Below, one piece after another: positions 1 through 7,658 of a DNA stretch of 64,000 bases (its first letter is position 1; every line of letters begins with the position of its first letter). Source of the DNA: Paracoccaceae bacterium (GTDB lineage Bacteria > Pseudomonadota > Alphaproteobacteria > Rhodobacterales > Rhodobacteraceae); contig JAAELR010000038.1 in the NCBI GenBank assembly GCA_024226455.1, forward strand, positions 1-64,000, written 5' to 3'. The notes below the pieces were generated by a model that was given only the letters and a program-made list of their open reading frames with translations, had not been told where the DNA came from and searched no databases. The position numbers and the translations under genes were made by a program.

Positions 1-61
1 CGCGCTGTTCGTCGGTCAGGGAAACTGTTTTGTGTTGCTTGCTCATGCTCTGACGCTGCAT
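1..61 (-). mobile_element. N-terminus of a probable IS630-type transposase (cut by window edge)
   Basis: A frame on the minus strand enters from the left edge and reads MSKQHKTVSLTDEQR from position 46 (an in-frame ATG also lies at 61). The pattern of a short basic leader followed by 'LTDEQR' resembles the start of IS630-family transposases, whose first domain is a helix-turn-helix. Only 15 to 20 codons are visible, so the family call rests on a short motif and the gene may be intact or broken outside the window. A second IS630-like fragment at 54.4-54.7 kb and the IS1380-like remnant next door make a mobile-element reading more likely. Confidence 0.35.
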
Positions 62-147
62 GATAACCCGCGCTTGGCCATGCGGTGCATTGACTCAAGG
101 GGCCAGAAAATCTTCAGGTCAATTCAGGCGCAGGAGTATACGTCTTT

Positions 148-453
148 TCACCCAACATTCCCCATTTGGCGTGCCTTCATGAAGTTTACAGACAGTGGAT
201 CTGTCTTTTCAACCGGCAAATCAGCCAGTGCCGCAAGGTGTTCGGGCTGTGTCAGTATCTCGGTCTCGAACCGGCCCAGGGCGTTGGCCGAGGCTGCGCC
301 GTCCTTTATCGCCCGTCCGCCGACAAGCCTGCGCATCACCGCATCAGGGCGCAACAGGTCTGCCTCGTTGACATCCTCATATCCGGCCAGGCGCGAGAGG
401 ATCGAGTGGCGTAGGAATCCCGCAATCCGATGACGACCGTGACCGCCTCGCAA
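148..453 (-). pseudogene. IS1380-family transposase remnant
   Basis: The minus-strand reading contains RLAGYEDVNEADLL, MRRLVGGRAI, LGRFETEIL and LAALADLP in the order found in the N-terminal third of IS1380-family transposases. Full-length members are about 450 residues; here similarity stops after LAALADLP and the frame ends about 20 codons later, so the catalytic part is absent. The upstream part of the usual N-terminus is also not in the same frame, suggesting a frameshift near 420-450. This is a decayed insertion element at the left side of the quorum-sensing genes. Confidence 0.7.
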
Positions 454-827
454 CCCGCATCAGTTGCCTATCGGCGGCCCATCCATGCACAAGACCATCG
501 ACGCCCCCCCCCACCGCAGCCAAATCGGATGGCGGAGAAGCCGACACCTGACACTGAAATACCAGCGCTCTGCAGGGCTGAACAAGTCTTGCCCGCGCTG
601 CCCCCCGGGGTGCCGGTCCGCGTTTCATTGAAACGAGCGTCGGCGCGCCCAAGTATATGCAACCTGGATGCACCGAAGACCGGACCCTCTCAAATCAGGC
701 CATGCCAGTACTGCTGGCGCTGCGCCCGGGCGCTATGCCGGGCATCTTCATGCCCGCGCCTGAGTTTATGACACAGGCTCCGGCCGCCGGGCCGCATGAC
801 AGCAGTGGCGCGGTTTCCGTCCGACTC
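454..827. other. Intergenic stretch without a recognisable gene
   Basis: About 370 bases between the transposase remnant and luxI. Open frames on both strands give low-complexity translations with no family resemblance. The segment may contain further decayed IS sequence, but I cannot align it to a transposase with confidence. Confidence 0.4.
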
Positions 828-1439
828 CTATTCTGCCGCGATCAACCGTCGGCCCGGCAACAGCACCGGCATCCGCAACACCGCATAGCGGCGCTGATCC
901 GCGGGGTCGTAATAGGGCTCTCCCAGCCGTTCCAGCGGAAAGCCCAACTGACGCAGAACCCGGACCAACGCCACCGAACTGATCCCCATGTACTCTGCCA
1001 CATTCTCGCCGGCAGCGATGTCATAGAGCCCCTGGCCCATCAGCGACAGGCACTCACTGCGCTCGGCTGCGGTGCGCAACTCGGGCGCGACCACCAGCCG
1101 GGTCATTTCCCACACCAACGGAGAGACGATGTCGGCCTCCATCGCTGTCTGTGGGATAGAGCGCAGATTGCCGCGCCGGGCATCGCGCAACATATAGGTG
1201 TGCTCTCCCCAATGCGACGTGGTCGGCATCACCCTTGTGCCCCCGATCACCTCTCCGTCGCGTATCACCAATGAATACCACGCCGTAGGATTGTCGTATT
1301 GATCCATCTCGTATTTTTCGTTGTGCGGGATATCCCATTTCAGGATGTCGACGAAAAACCTCTTTCGCAACTTCAGGTAATCGAAAAAGGCGGTCCCGTG
1401 TTCGTGTAGCGTTGACAAGTCGAAAGTGATATTGTGCAT
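828..1439 (-). CDS. luxI: LuxI-family acyl-homoserine-lactone synthase
   Basis: Makes an N-acyl-homoserine lactone signal from S-adenosylmethionine and an acyl-carrier-protein-bound fatty acid. The 203-residue length is normal. Family residues are visible: R25/F28-F29 in the helix, W35 in LKWDIP, E44-D46-D49 in YEMDQYD, R69 in GGTRVMP, and E111-R114 in WEMTRL. The start is supported by a strong GGAGAG ribosome site 7 nt upstream. It lies directly downstream of luxR on the same strand with a 132-bp gap that carries a lux-box-like dyad and a hairpin covering the ribosome site, so it is probably autoinduced. The acyl chain made cannot be read from the sequence. Confidence 0.93.
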   Translation of the reverse strand: MHNITFDLSTLHEHGTAFFDYLKLRKRFFVDILKWDIPHNEKYEMDQYDNPTAWYSLVIRDGEVIGGTRVMPTTSHWGEHTYMLRDARRGNLRSIPQTAMEADIVSPLVWEMTRLVVAPELRTAAERSECLSLMGQGLYDIAAGENVAEYMGISSVALVRVLRQLGFPLERLGEPYYDPADQRRYAVLRMPVLLPGRRLIAAE

Positions 1440-1445
1440 GGCTTA

Positions 1446-1462
1446 CTCTCCTTCTTGGAGAG
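1446..1462 (-). promoter_or_regulatory. Hairpin enclosing the luxI ribosome binding site
   Basis: The minus-strand transcript reads CTCTCC-AAGAA-GGAGAG just before the luxI start. The second arm is the ribosome binding site itself, so the 6-bp stem would sequester it. Perfect arms with a 5-nt loop are seen directly; a role in translational control is inference. Confidence 0.45.
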
Positions 1463-1467
1463 CGATT

Positions 1468-1487
1468 AAACCCGCTACAGGCGGTTT
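1468..1487. promoter_or_regulatory. Candidate lux box upstream of luxI
   Basis: A 20-bp imperfect dyad, AAACCCGCTACAGGCGGTTT, with 7 of 10 symmetric positions, 29 to 48 bases upstream of luxI. Length, symmetry and the central CTACAG resemble LuxR-type operators (canonical half CTGTAGG-like). It is the only such dyad in the luxR-luxI gap. Confidence 0.5.
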
Positions 1488-1571
1488 TGTTAATCATGAT
1501 TCAACAAAACGTTGCGAAAATGCAGGGAATCTCTTGCACCGTTAACCTTTGGGGGGTCTTTGGGAAGTGCT

Positions 1572-2180
1572 TCAGATCAGTCCGAAACTGGTGGCCATGG
1601 TCGCAGCGTGGGTGCTGGTTTTGGCCTTGAGCTTGGATTTCGCGTTCTTCAGGCGCTGCTTCACCGCGCCTTCGGTTACCCCCAGAACGTCGGCGATTTC
1701 CTTCATCAGAAGGCCGTTCTTGACCATGCCCAGCGCCTCTAGTTCGGCCCGGGTCAAGTTGCTTGGCGGCACCATCGCTTCGTGTTGACGACGCAATTCT
1801 TCTGCTATTTCAGTGACTTCAACGTCGAGGAACTCTCTGTCCGAACGTGCGAAAGAACCAAAGCTGCGCTGGCCCGAAAGCCCCTTGTCGCAACAGCAGA
1901 TCGCCACGCCATAGTTGAGCCCGAACCGTCTTGCCTGCCCCATAACGTTGCGAGGGTCTTCAAGGGTGATCTCGCTCCAGCGTGTGGCGCCGGTGTTCTG
2001 GTATAGCCAGTTCATCACCGGATCGGCCAGAACCAGCCCGCGCGAAGAATATCGTGCGATCCAGTCCTTGGGCAGGGCATTCTGCTCGAAAAGCGGAAAG
2101 GCAAACCCGATTCGCAGCGCCAGAAAGTGCCCTGCCGGGGACCGGCTGGCAAAAATGTCTGTATCGAGTTCGATGCCCAT
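1572..2180 (-). CDS. luxR: LuxR-family quorum-sensing transcription regulator
   Basis: A 202-residue regulator with an N-terminal autoinducer-binding domain (about 20-140) and a C-terminal LuxR/GerE helix-turn-helix (about 140-195; MKEIADVLGVTEGAVKQRL). Ligand-pocket landmarks include WIARYSSRGLVLADP and the second tryptophan in TRWSEI. It is followed on the same strand by luxI, so it probably senses that product. The helix-turn-helix has the usual spacing. It is divergent from a paralogue of its ligand domain starting at 2312. Confidence 0.9.
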   Translation of the reverse strand: MGIELDTDIFASRSPAGHFLALRIGFAFPLFEQNALPKDWIARYSSRGLVLADPVMNWLYQNTGATRWSEITLEDPRNVMGQARRFGLNYGVAICCCDKGLSGQRSFGSFARSDREFLDVEVTEIAEELRRQHEAMVPPSNLTRAELEALGMVKNGLLMKEIADVLGVTEGAVKQRLKNAKSKLKAKTSTHAATMATSFGLI

Positions 2181-2236
2181 ATGCGTCGACCTTTTCGGTG
2201 TTGCCGTTCACGTGGTACTCTATGCTAAAGCACTCA

Positions 2237-2271
2237 CAGAATCATTCTGATTGGAACAATATGACATTCCA
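2237..2271. promoter_or_regulatory. Two dyads in the luxR / HTH-less LuxR divergent promoter region
   Basis: The 131-bp divergent gap carries a perfect 6-bp inverted repeat with one central base (CAGAATCATTCTG, 2237-2249), followed by a 20-bp imperfect dyad with TGGAA/TTCCA arms (2252-2271). Either could be an operator for LuxR or another regulator. Only the symmetry is seen; binding is inference. Confidence 0.35.
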
Positions 2272-2311
2272 GTCGGATATCGCAACTTTATAGAGAGTGG
2301 TGCGTTAATTC

Positions 2312-2797
2312 GTGGACAAAAGAGCGAGCATAGCAAACCTGCTGGCCGAGCTGAACGGCCTTTGCCCGTCGGGGTTCGCCATCGCGCTGCACATCAAGTA
2401 CAACGCGCCGACGTTTCTGTTTCAATGCTTCCCCGACAAGTGGCGGCAGCAGTATTCCCGCCAGGGGCTGGTGATTCGCGACCCGGCAGTGCACTGGGCC
2501 TTTGCCAATACCGGGTTCATCCGCTGGCGCGATCTGGCTGAAACCGATGCGACCGGGATCATGGAACAGGCCCGCTTTTACGGGCTGACCTACGGGTTCA
2601 CCGCCTCGATCCACAATGACCACTCGCGCACTCTGGCAGGCTTTGCCCGGGACGACCGGGATTATCTTGATGTCGAGATCGGAGAGATCCGCGATCTTCT
2701 GGACCATCTCAACCTGGTGACCGCAGGGATCGAGGTGCTGTCCGAAAAGGATACGCGCGCCCTGCAGGCCCTGTCGATCCAGATGACGCACAAATAA
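2312..2797 (+). CDS. LuxR-like autoinducer-binding protein lacking the DNA-binding domain
   Basis: The 161-residue product is colinear with the ligand-binding half of the adjacent LuxR: shared blocks include YSRQGLVIRDP, IRWRDL, QARFYGLTYGF and FARDDRDYLDVE. It ends with a stop just where the helix-turn-helix should begin, and no residual helix-turn-helix reading is visible downstream. The start is a GTG; an in-frame stop lies two codons upstream, so it cannot be longer. HTH-less LuxR relatives such as TrlR form inactive heterodimers with full-length partners, so a dampening role on the divergent luxR is plausible. A simple truncated duplicate that has lost function is the alternative, though the preserved frame argues against it. 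Confidence 0.8.
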   Translation: MDKRASIANLLAELNGLCPSGFAIALHIKYNAPTFLFQCFPDKWRQQYSRQGLVIRDPAVHWAFANTGFIRWRDLAETDATGIMEQARFYGLTYGFTASIHNDHSRTLAGFARDDRDYLDVEIGEIRDLLDHLNLVTAGIEVLSEKDTRALQALSIQMTHK

Positions 2798-2876
2798 CCC
2801 CCCGGCCAGGGTTTCTTTGCTGACGCGTCAGACCGGGCCGTTACCCGGTCTTTCCCCCCGCACGGCGCGGGGCTAT

Positions 2877-3329
2877 ATGGGTCTGATGTTCGCAGACCTG
2901 CTCCAACGGCTGACCCGGCCCAACCCCGACCCCCTGCCCGCCACCGATGCCCGGCTGGCGCTTGCCGCGCTGCTGGTACGCATAGCGAGGTCCGACGGCG
3001 ACTATGCCGCCGAGGAAACCGCCCGCATCGACCGGATCCTGGCGGCGCGCTACGCAATGACGCCTTTCGAGGCGCCCAAACTGCGCGCCGAGGCCGAAGC
3101 GCTGGAGGCAGAGGCGCCCGACACGGTGCGCTTCACCCGTGCGATCAAGGACGCGGTTCCCTATGAAGACCGTGAAAGCGTGGTCGAGGCGCTTTGGGAC
3201 GTGGTATTGGCCGACGGCGTGCGCGACCAAGAGGAAGACTCTCTGCTTCGTCTGGTGGCAAACCTTCTGGGCGTGAACGACCGCGACAGCGCCCTGGCGC
3301 GCCGCCGGGTCGAGGCCCGCCAGGGGTGA
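2877..3329 (+). CDS. TerB-family protein
   Basis: A helical acidic protein of about 150 residues with the TerB pattern: LAALLVRIARSDGDYAAEE near the start and a second DGVRDQEED block about 90 residues later, the acidic loops that bind metal in TerB homologues. Starts at 2877 or 2886 are both possible (MGLM or MFADLL); a longer frame to 2817 exists but lacks family resemblance. No other ter genes are nearby, so the tellurite role of classic TerB should not be assumed. It is followed by a separate ABC transporter operon. Confidence 0.75.
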   Translation: MGLMFADLLQRLTRPNPDPLPATDARLALAALLVRIARSDGDYAAEETARIDRILAARYAMTPFEAPKLRAEAEALEAEAPDTVRFTRAIKDAVPYEDRESVVEALWDVVLADGVRDQEEDSLLRLVANLLGVNDRDSALARRRVEARQG

Positions 3330-3438
3330 TTGCCGGGCTGGCGATGTACGACCGGCCGGAAACGGGCGCAGAATAGGCATTGCAATCACGGTCGTTCTCG
3401 GCCCTATTCGGTCAAGGGAACATAGGGGGAAACCGTCG

Positions 3439-4215
3439 GTGACAGACACCGCACCGGTCATAGAGATCCGCGACCTGCACAAAAGCTTTGGCTCGCTCGA
3501 GGTCCTCAAGGGCGTCGCCATGGTGGCGCCACGCGGTCATGTGATATCGCTGATCGGCTCCTCGGGGTCGGGCAAGTCGACACTGCTGCGCTGCGCCAAC
3601 CTGCTGGAAGACAGTCAGCAGGGCGAGATTCTGTTCGAGGGCGAGCCGATCAAATGGCGGGGCCGGGACCATGGCCGACACCCGGCCGACAAGGCCCAGG
3701 TGACCCGGATCCGCACCAATCTTTCGATGGTATTCCAGCAGTTCAACCTGTGGGCTCATATGACGATCCTGCAGAACGTGATGGAGGCGCCCGTCACCGT
3801 GCTGGGCCGGGCCCGGGACGAGGTCGAGCAGAAGGCGCGCGAATATCTTGGCAAGGTCGGCATCGGCGACAAATGCGAGGCCTTTCCGGCACAACTGTCG
3901 GGCGGCCAGCAGCAGCGCGCCGCCATCGCGCGGGCACTGGCCATGGAACCCAGGGCGCTGCTGTTCGACGAGCCGACCAGTGCGCTCGATCCCGAGCTGG
4001 AGCAAGAGGTCGTCAAGGTCATCAAGTCGCTGGCCGAAGAGGGCCGCACCATGCTGCTGGTGACCCATGACATGAAGCTGGCGGCGGATGTGTCGGACCA
4101 CGTGCTGTTCCTGCACCAGGGCCGGATCGAGGAAGAAGGCCCGCCGGCCGAGTTGTTCGGGCAGCCCAAGACAGACCGGCTGCGGCAATTCCTCAGCCAC
4201 GTGCAGGCGGCATGA
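3439..4215 (+). CDS. Amino acid/amine ABC transporter ATP-binding protein
   Basis: The 258-residue cytoplasmic ATPase of a polar amino acid importer (HisP/GlnQ type). Walker A GSSGSGKST at 40-48, signature LSGGQQQR, Walker B LLFDEPTSALDP and the switch histidine in LLVTHDMK are all present. The start is GTG. It heads the cluster with a binding protein and two permeases, followed by gamma-glutamyl amine catabolic genes, so the cargo is probably an amine or amino acid feeding that pathway. The exact substrate is not readable. Confidence 0.92.
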   Translation: MTDTAPVIEIRDLHKSFGSLEVLKGVAMVAPRGHVISLIGSSGSGKSTLLRCANLLEDSQQGEILFEGEPIKWRGRDHGRHPADKAQVTRIRTNLSMVFQQFNLWAHMTILQNVMEAPVTVLGRARDEVEQKAREYLGKVGIGDKCEAFPAQLSGGQQQRAAIARALAMEPRALLFDEPTSALDPELEQEVVKVIKSLAEEGRTMLLVTHDMKLAADVSDHVLFLHQGRIEEEGPPAELFGQPKTDRLRQFLSHVQAA

Positions 4216-4336
4216 TCGGGGCGATGTTATTGCCGATTGCGACGCAATGTTGCTTTCGGTCAATAGTGAGATCACATCGGGTGACAGCCGGGCCAAAAAC
4301 TGAAATCATCTTCAAAATGAAAAAAGGGAGAACATC

Positions 4337-5059
4337 ATGAACAAACTAATCCTGACCACGGCAGCTCTGGCGCTGAGCGCCGGTATGGCGCTTGCCGAAA
4401 GCCATTCGGTCGTACGCATGGGCACCGAGGGCGCCTATGCGCCGTGGAACTTCATCAACGACGCTGGCGAGGTCGACGGGTTCGAGCGCGAGCTGGGCGA
4501 CGAGCTGTGCGCGCGCGCCGAGCTGACCTGCGAATGGGTGACCAACGACTGGGCGTCGATCATCCCCAACCTGGTCAGCGGCAACTACGACACCATCATC
4601 GCCGGCATGTCGATCAACGACAAGCGCGACGAGGTGATCGATTTCACCCAGAACTACACCTTGCCCGACCCCTCTGCCTATCTGGCGCTGTCGGCTGACG
4701 TCGATCCCGCCAGCGGCGTGATCGCGGCGCAGTCGACAACGATCCAGTCCTCGTTCATCGCCGAGAAGGGCTGGACCCTGGTCGAATTCGCCACACCCGA
4801 AGAAACCGTCGCCGCGGTGAAGAACGGCGAGGCGGACGCGGTGCTGGCCGACAAGTCCTATCTGACCCCCTTCGCCGAGGATGATCCCGACCTGGTGCTG
4901 CTGGAGCAGGAAGAGCTGATCGGCGGCGGTGTCGGCATGGGGATCCGCGAGTCCGACGGCGAACTGCGCGAGAAGTTCAACGCGGCGATCCAGTCGATGA
5001 AGGATGACGGTTCGCTGAACGCGCTGATCGTCAAGTGGGAGATCGGCGCAACCTTCTAG
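4337..5059 (+). CDS. Periplasmic solute-binding protein of the amino acid/amine ABC transporter
   Basis: A family 3 extracellular binding protein, 240 residues, with a Sec signal peptide ending at MALA-ES (residue 20/21). The mature part begins with the typical RMGTEGAYAPWNF segment and has two cysteines (ELCARAELTC) as in His/Arg/Lys binding proteins. It lies between the ATPase and the permeases; GGGAG-type ribosome site precedes the ATG. A strong hairpin after it (5141-5165) may set its higher expression relative to the permeases. Confidence 0.92.
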   Translation: MNKLILTTAALALSAGMALAESHSVVRMGTEGAYAPWNFINDAGEVDGFERELGDELCARAELTCEWVTNDWASIIPNLVSGNYDTIIAGMSINDKRDEVIDFTQNYTLPDPSAYLALSADVDPASGVIAAQSTTIQSSFIAEKGWTLVEFATPEETVAAVKNGEADAVLADKSYLTPFAEDDPDLVLLEQEELIGGGVGMGIRESDGELREKFNAAIQSMKDDGSLNALIVKWEIGATF

Positions 5060-5089
5060 GGCCGCCACCGCTCATCGCACGCCGCGTAA

Positions 5090-5132
5090 CGCTCTTGGCA
5101 GGCGAGGAGGGACCGCAAGGGACCGATGAGCC
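5090..5132 (+). repeat. Intergenic element copy A, with GCAA-capped hairpin
   Basis: This 43-base stretch closely matches 14199-14242: CGCTCTT, GGCGAGGAG, CCGCAAGG and CCGATGAGCC are shared, with a few substitutions and one indel. In RNA form an outer GGC/GCC pair, a GA-rich internal loop and an inner CC-GCAA-GG stem-loop can be drawn in both copies. Each lies directly after the stop of a plus-strand gene. It could be a small structured RNA motif or a dispersed extragenic repeat. Confidence 0.5.
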
Positions 5133-5140
5133 AAACCACA

Positions 5141-5165
5141 CGCGCCCCGGCCTGATCGGGGCGCG
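5141..5165 (+). terminator. Strong intercistronic hairpin (attenuator or mRNA stabiliser)
   Basis: Perfect 9-bp arms CGCGCCCCG and CGGGGCGCG around a 7-nt loop, between the binding-protein gene and the first permease. There is no T tract behind it, so it is more likely partial attenuation or 3'-end protection of the binding-protein mRNA than full termination. Confidence 0.55.
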
Positions 5166-5185
5166 TATATCGGAGAACCGGACAG

Positions 5186-6052
5186 ATCTTCAGTTTTTGC
5201 TCTGACCCAGAGGCCATCTCAGGCCTGAAATGGCTGGCCTGTTACCTGACGACGGGCAAGCATCTGGGGCTCTATCAGTCCTTTGTCACGGTGTTGGTCC
5301 TGCTGGCCATCACGGCGCCGACGGCGCTGGTCTTTGGCTTTGGCGGCGCCAGCGCGGCACGCAGCAACTTCCCGCCACTGCGCTGGTTCGGCAAGGCCTA
5401 CGTCGCCGTGGTGCGCGGGGTGCCCGATATTGCGTTCTTCCTGTTCTTCGTCATCGCGCTGGACCAGGGTTTCGAACTGATACGCCACCAGGTGCTCTGC
5501 CCTGACTGGGCTGAACCGGTCCGGCAGGGCAACGATTTCCGCGTTTGCCCCGAGGCCAAGCTGCCGCTTGGCAACGCGCCGCAATGGGTGCACGAGGTCT
5601 ATGGCTTCATTCTTGCCGTGCTGACCTTTGCCATCGTGTTCGGCGCTTTCGCAGCCAACGTGCTATATGGGGCGATGATGGCGGTGCCGCGCGGCCAGAT
5701 GGAAACCGCCGAAGCCTATGGCATGACCCGCCGGCAGGCGTTCTGGCGGGTTCTGGTGCCGCAGATGTGGGTCTTTGCGCTGCCGGGGCTTTCCAATCTA
5801 TGGATGATCCTGATCAAGGCCACGCCTTTGCTGTTCCTGCTGGGGGTCGAGGATATCGTCTATTGGGCGCGTGAGCTCGGCGGCACCAAGCAGGCGCGGT
5901 TTACCAGCTATCCGCATGGCGACTGGCGACTTTGGTATTTTCTGGGGCTGTTGGTCTTCTATCTTGCCTTCACCAGGCTTTCCGAGGTGGTGTTGGAGCG
6001 GTTGATGAAACGGCTGAGCCATGGCCAGGCAACCATCGGGGCGTCGTCATGA
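5186..6052 (+). CDS. ABC transporter permease 1 (HisM/HisQ type), apparent AUC start
   Basis: An inner-membrane permease with the EAA loop (ETAEAYGMTRRQAFWRVLVPQ) and several membrane helices. The first ATG/GTG/TTG codons in frame, GTG 5291 and TTG 5294, would cut off a conserved segment before the first helix (WLACYLTTGKHLGLYQSF). Reading upstream, the frame is open to a stop at 5153 and contains no ATG, GTG or TTG. The codon ATC at 5186 aligns with where relatives start (pattern M-x-x-F-C-S-D-P) and sits 9 nt after GGAGA at 5172-5176. I therefore place the start at ATC, giving 288 residues; a point mutation, a sequencing error, or a GTG 5291 start remain possible. It overlaps the next gene by 4 bases (ATGA). 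Confidence 0.8.
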   Translation: MFSFCSDPEAISGLKWLACYLTTGKHLGLYQSFVTVLVLLAITAPTALVFGFGGASAARSNFPPLRWFGKAYVAVVRGVPDIAFFLFFVIALDQGFELIRHQVLCPDWAEPVRQGNDFRVCPEAKLPLGNAPQWVHEVYGFILAVLTFAIVFGAFAANVLYGAMMAVPRGQMETAEAYGMTRRQAFWRVLVPQMWVFALPGLSNLWMILIKATPLLFLLGVEDIVYWARELGGTKQARFTSYPHGDWRLWYFLGLLVFYLAFTRLSEVVLERLMKRLSHGQATIGASS

Positions 6053-6852
6053 GCTGCTGGGCCACAGTCCAGGCTTATGGGCTGCGGTCTGTGGGCATCG
6101 GCGACAGGCTGTTGCCGAAGGACGATTTCTCTTTGTGCCAGCAGTTCACTCTGATCGGATCGGGGCTGATCTGGAACATCTATTTCGGCGTGCTGGCGCT
6201 GGCGATCGGGTTTTTCATCGCCAACGCGGTGGCGCTGGCCAAGGCCAGCCCCAACCCCTGGGTCCGCAAACCGGCGGAATGGTTCGTGCTGGTGTTCCGC
6301 GGCTCGCCGCTCTTCATCCAGTTCTTTCTGGCCTATTTCATATTCCTGCGTATCAAGCAGGCCGGCGCCCTGCCCTGGCTGACCTCGGCGCAGGCGGGCG
6401 CGCTGATCGTGCTGGTGCTGAACACCGCCGCCTATTCCGGCGAGATCTTTTTCGGCGCCCTGCGCTCTGTGCCGCGCGGCGAGGTGGAGGCGGCGGATGC
6501 CTATGGCTTCACCGGCTGGAAGCGGTTTCGCAAGGTGATCTGGCCGACCACCATGCGGCTGGCCTGGCCGGCCTATACCAACGAGGCGATTTTCCTGTTT
6601 CACGCTACCACACTGGTGTTTTTCAGCGGCTTTCCGACCTGGAAACAGCAGGGCGACGCGCTTTACTATGCCAGATACTTTGCCGACAAGACCTTCAACC
6701 CCTTCGTCCCCTACCCCATCGTCGCCTTCTATTTCATCCTGGTGACGCTGACCCTGATCAGCGGTTTCGGGCTGGTGAACCGGCGGCTGAACCAGCATCT
6801 GCCGCAGGAACGGCGGAAAAAGATGCGGATCCGGCCCAATCTCATCCGATGA
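6049..6852 (+). CDS. ABC transporter permease 2 (HisM/HisQ type)
   Basis: The partner permease, 267 residues, starting at an ATG that overlaps the stop of permease 1. It has about five hydrophobic helices and the EAA loop (EVEAADAYGFTGWKRFRKVIWP) that contacts the ATPase. The N-terminal motif with CQQF before the first helix is shared by this permease subfamily in Rhodobacterales. The next gene begins 113 bases later. Confidence 0.9.
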   Translation: MSCWATVQAYGLRSVGIGDRLLPKDDFSLCQQFTLIGSGLIWNIYFGVLALAIGFFIANAVALAKASPNPWVRKPAEWFVLVFRGSPLFIQFFLAYFIFLRIKQAGALPWLTSAQAGALIVLVLNTAAYSGEIFFGALRSVPRGEVEAADAYGFTGWKRFRKVIWPTTMRLAWPAYTNEAIFLFHATTLVFFSGFPTWKQQGDALYYARYFADKTFNPFVPYPIVAFYFILVTLTLISGFGLVNRRLNQHLPQERRKKMRIRPNLIR

Positions 6853-6965
6853 CCCCCCCGCCCGCCTCCGGGTTTTTTCAGTCAGATGAGGCAGCGGGCG
6901 CCGCTTGCCCTTGTTGGCGGCGCGAGGCGGGACTAGGATCCGGCAAACTAGGAAAACAGGTCTTG

Positions 6966-7658
6966 ATGAATATCGGCATCCTGCAGACCGGCCATGTGGC
7001 CGATGCCCTGATCCCCGAACACGGCGACTATGACACGATGTTTCCGGGGTTTCTGGCGGACCGGGGGTTCAGCTTTGCCAACTACCCGGTGGTGGACATG
7101 GTGTTCCCCGACAACGCCCGCGCCGCAGACGGCTGGCTGATCACCGGCTCGAAACACGGGGCCTATGAGGACCATCCCTGGATCGCGCCGCTGGAGACGC
7201 TGATCCGCGAGGCCTATGGGCTGGCGATCCCCATGGTGGGTATCTGTTTCGGCCACCAGATCATCGCCCAGGCCCTGGGCGGGCGGGTCGAGAAATTCAC
7301 CGGCGGCTGGGCGGTGGGGCAAACGGTCTATGACTTTCAGGGGCTGGGCGAAGTGGCGATCAACGCCTGGCACCAGGATCAGGTGACCGATCTGCCCGGC
7401 GATGCCCGGGTCGTCGCCCGCAACGATTTCTGCGAGAACGCGGCGCTGATCTACCCGGGCCGGGCGCTTACCATCCAGCCGCATCCCGAATTCGAACGCC
7501 CTTATCTGGAGGGGTTGATAGAGCATCGTGGCCGCGGCGTTGTACCCGACACGCTGCTTGACGGCGCGCGCGGCAGGCTCGACCGGCCGGTCGCCAACGC
7601 CACCATGGCCGACCACATCGCCACGTTTTTCCACAACCCGGAGGCAGCCCATGTCTGA
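6966..7658 (+). CDS. Class I glutamine amidotransferase-like hydrolase (PuuD-like role likely)
   Basis: A 230-residue class I amidotransferase domain protein. The nucleophile C94 is in GICFGHQ and the H173/E175 pair is in HPEFE, completing the triad. Such proteins next to a glutamine-synthetase-like enzyme act as gamma-glutamyl hydrolases that release the glutamyl group after the amine has been oxidised (as PuuD does for gamma-glutamyl-GABA). No synthetase domain is fused. The stop overlaps the next gene by 8 bases, indicating translational coupling. Confidence 0.82.
   Translation: MNIGILQTGHVADALIPEHGDYDTMFPGFLADRGFSFANYPVVDMVFPDNARAADGWLITGSKHGAYEDHPWIAPLETLIREAYGLAIPMVGICFGHQIIAQALGGRVEKFTGGWAVGQTVYDFQGLGEVAINAWHQDQVTDLPGDARVVARNDFCENAALIYPGRALTIQPHPEFERPYLEGLIEHRGRGVVPDTLLDGARGRLDRPVANATMADHIATFFHNPEAAHV

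Noticed and set aside
2798-2876. A remnant helix-turn-helix after the truncated LuxR-like gene
   Set aside because: I read all three frames downstream of the stop and saw no LuxR-type helix-turn-helix sequence, so a recent nonsense mutation is not supported.
5123-5132. CCGATGAGCC in the intergenic element resembles part of a hammerhead ribozyme core
   Set aside because: The second core strand (CGAAA) and the three-stem arrangement are missing in both copies.
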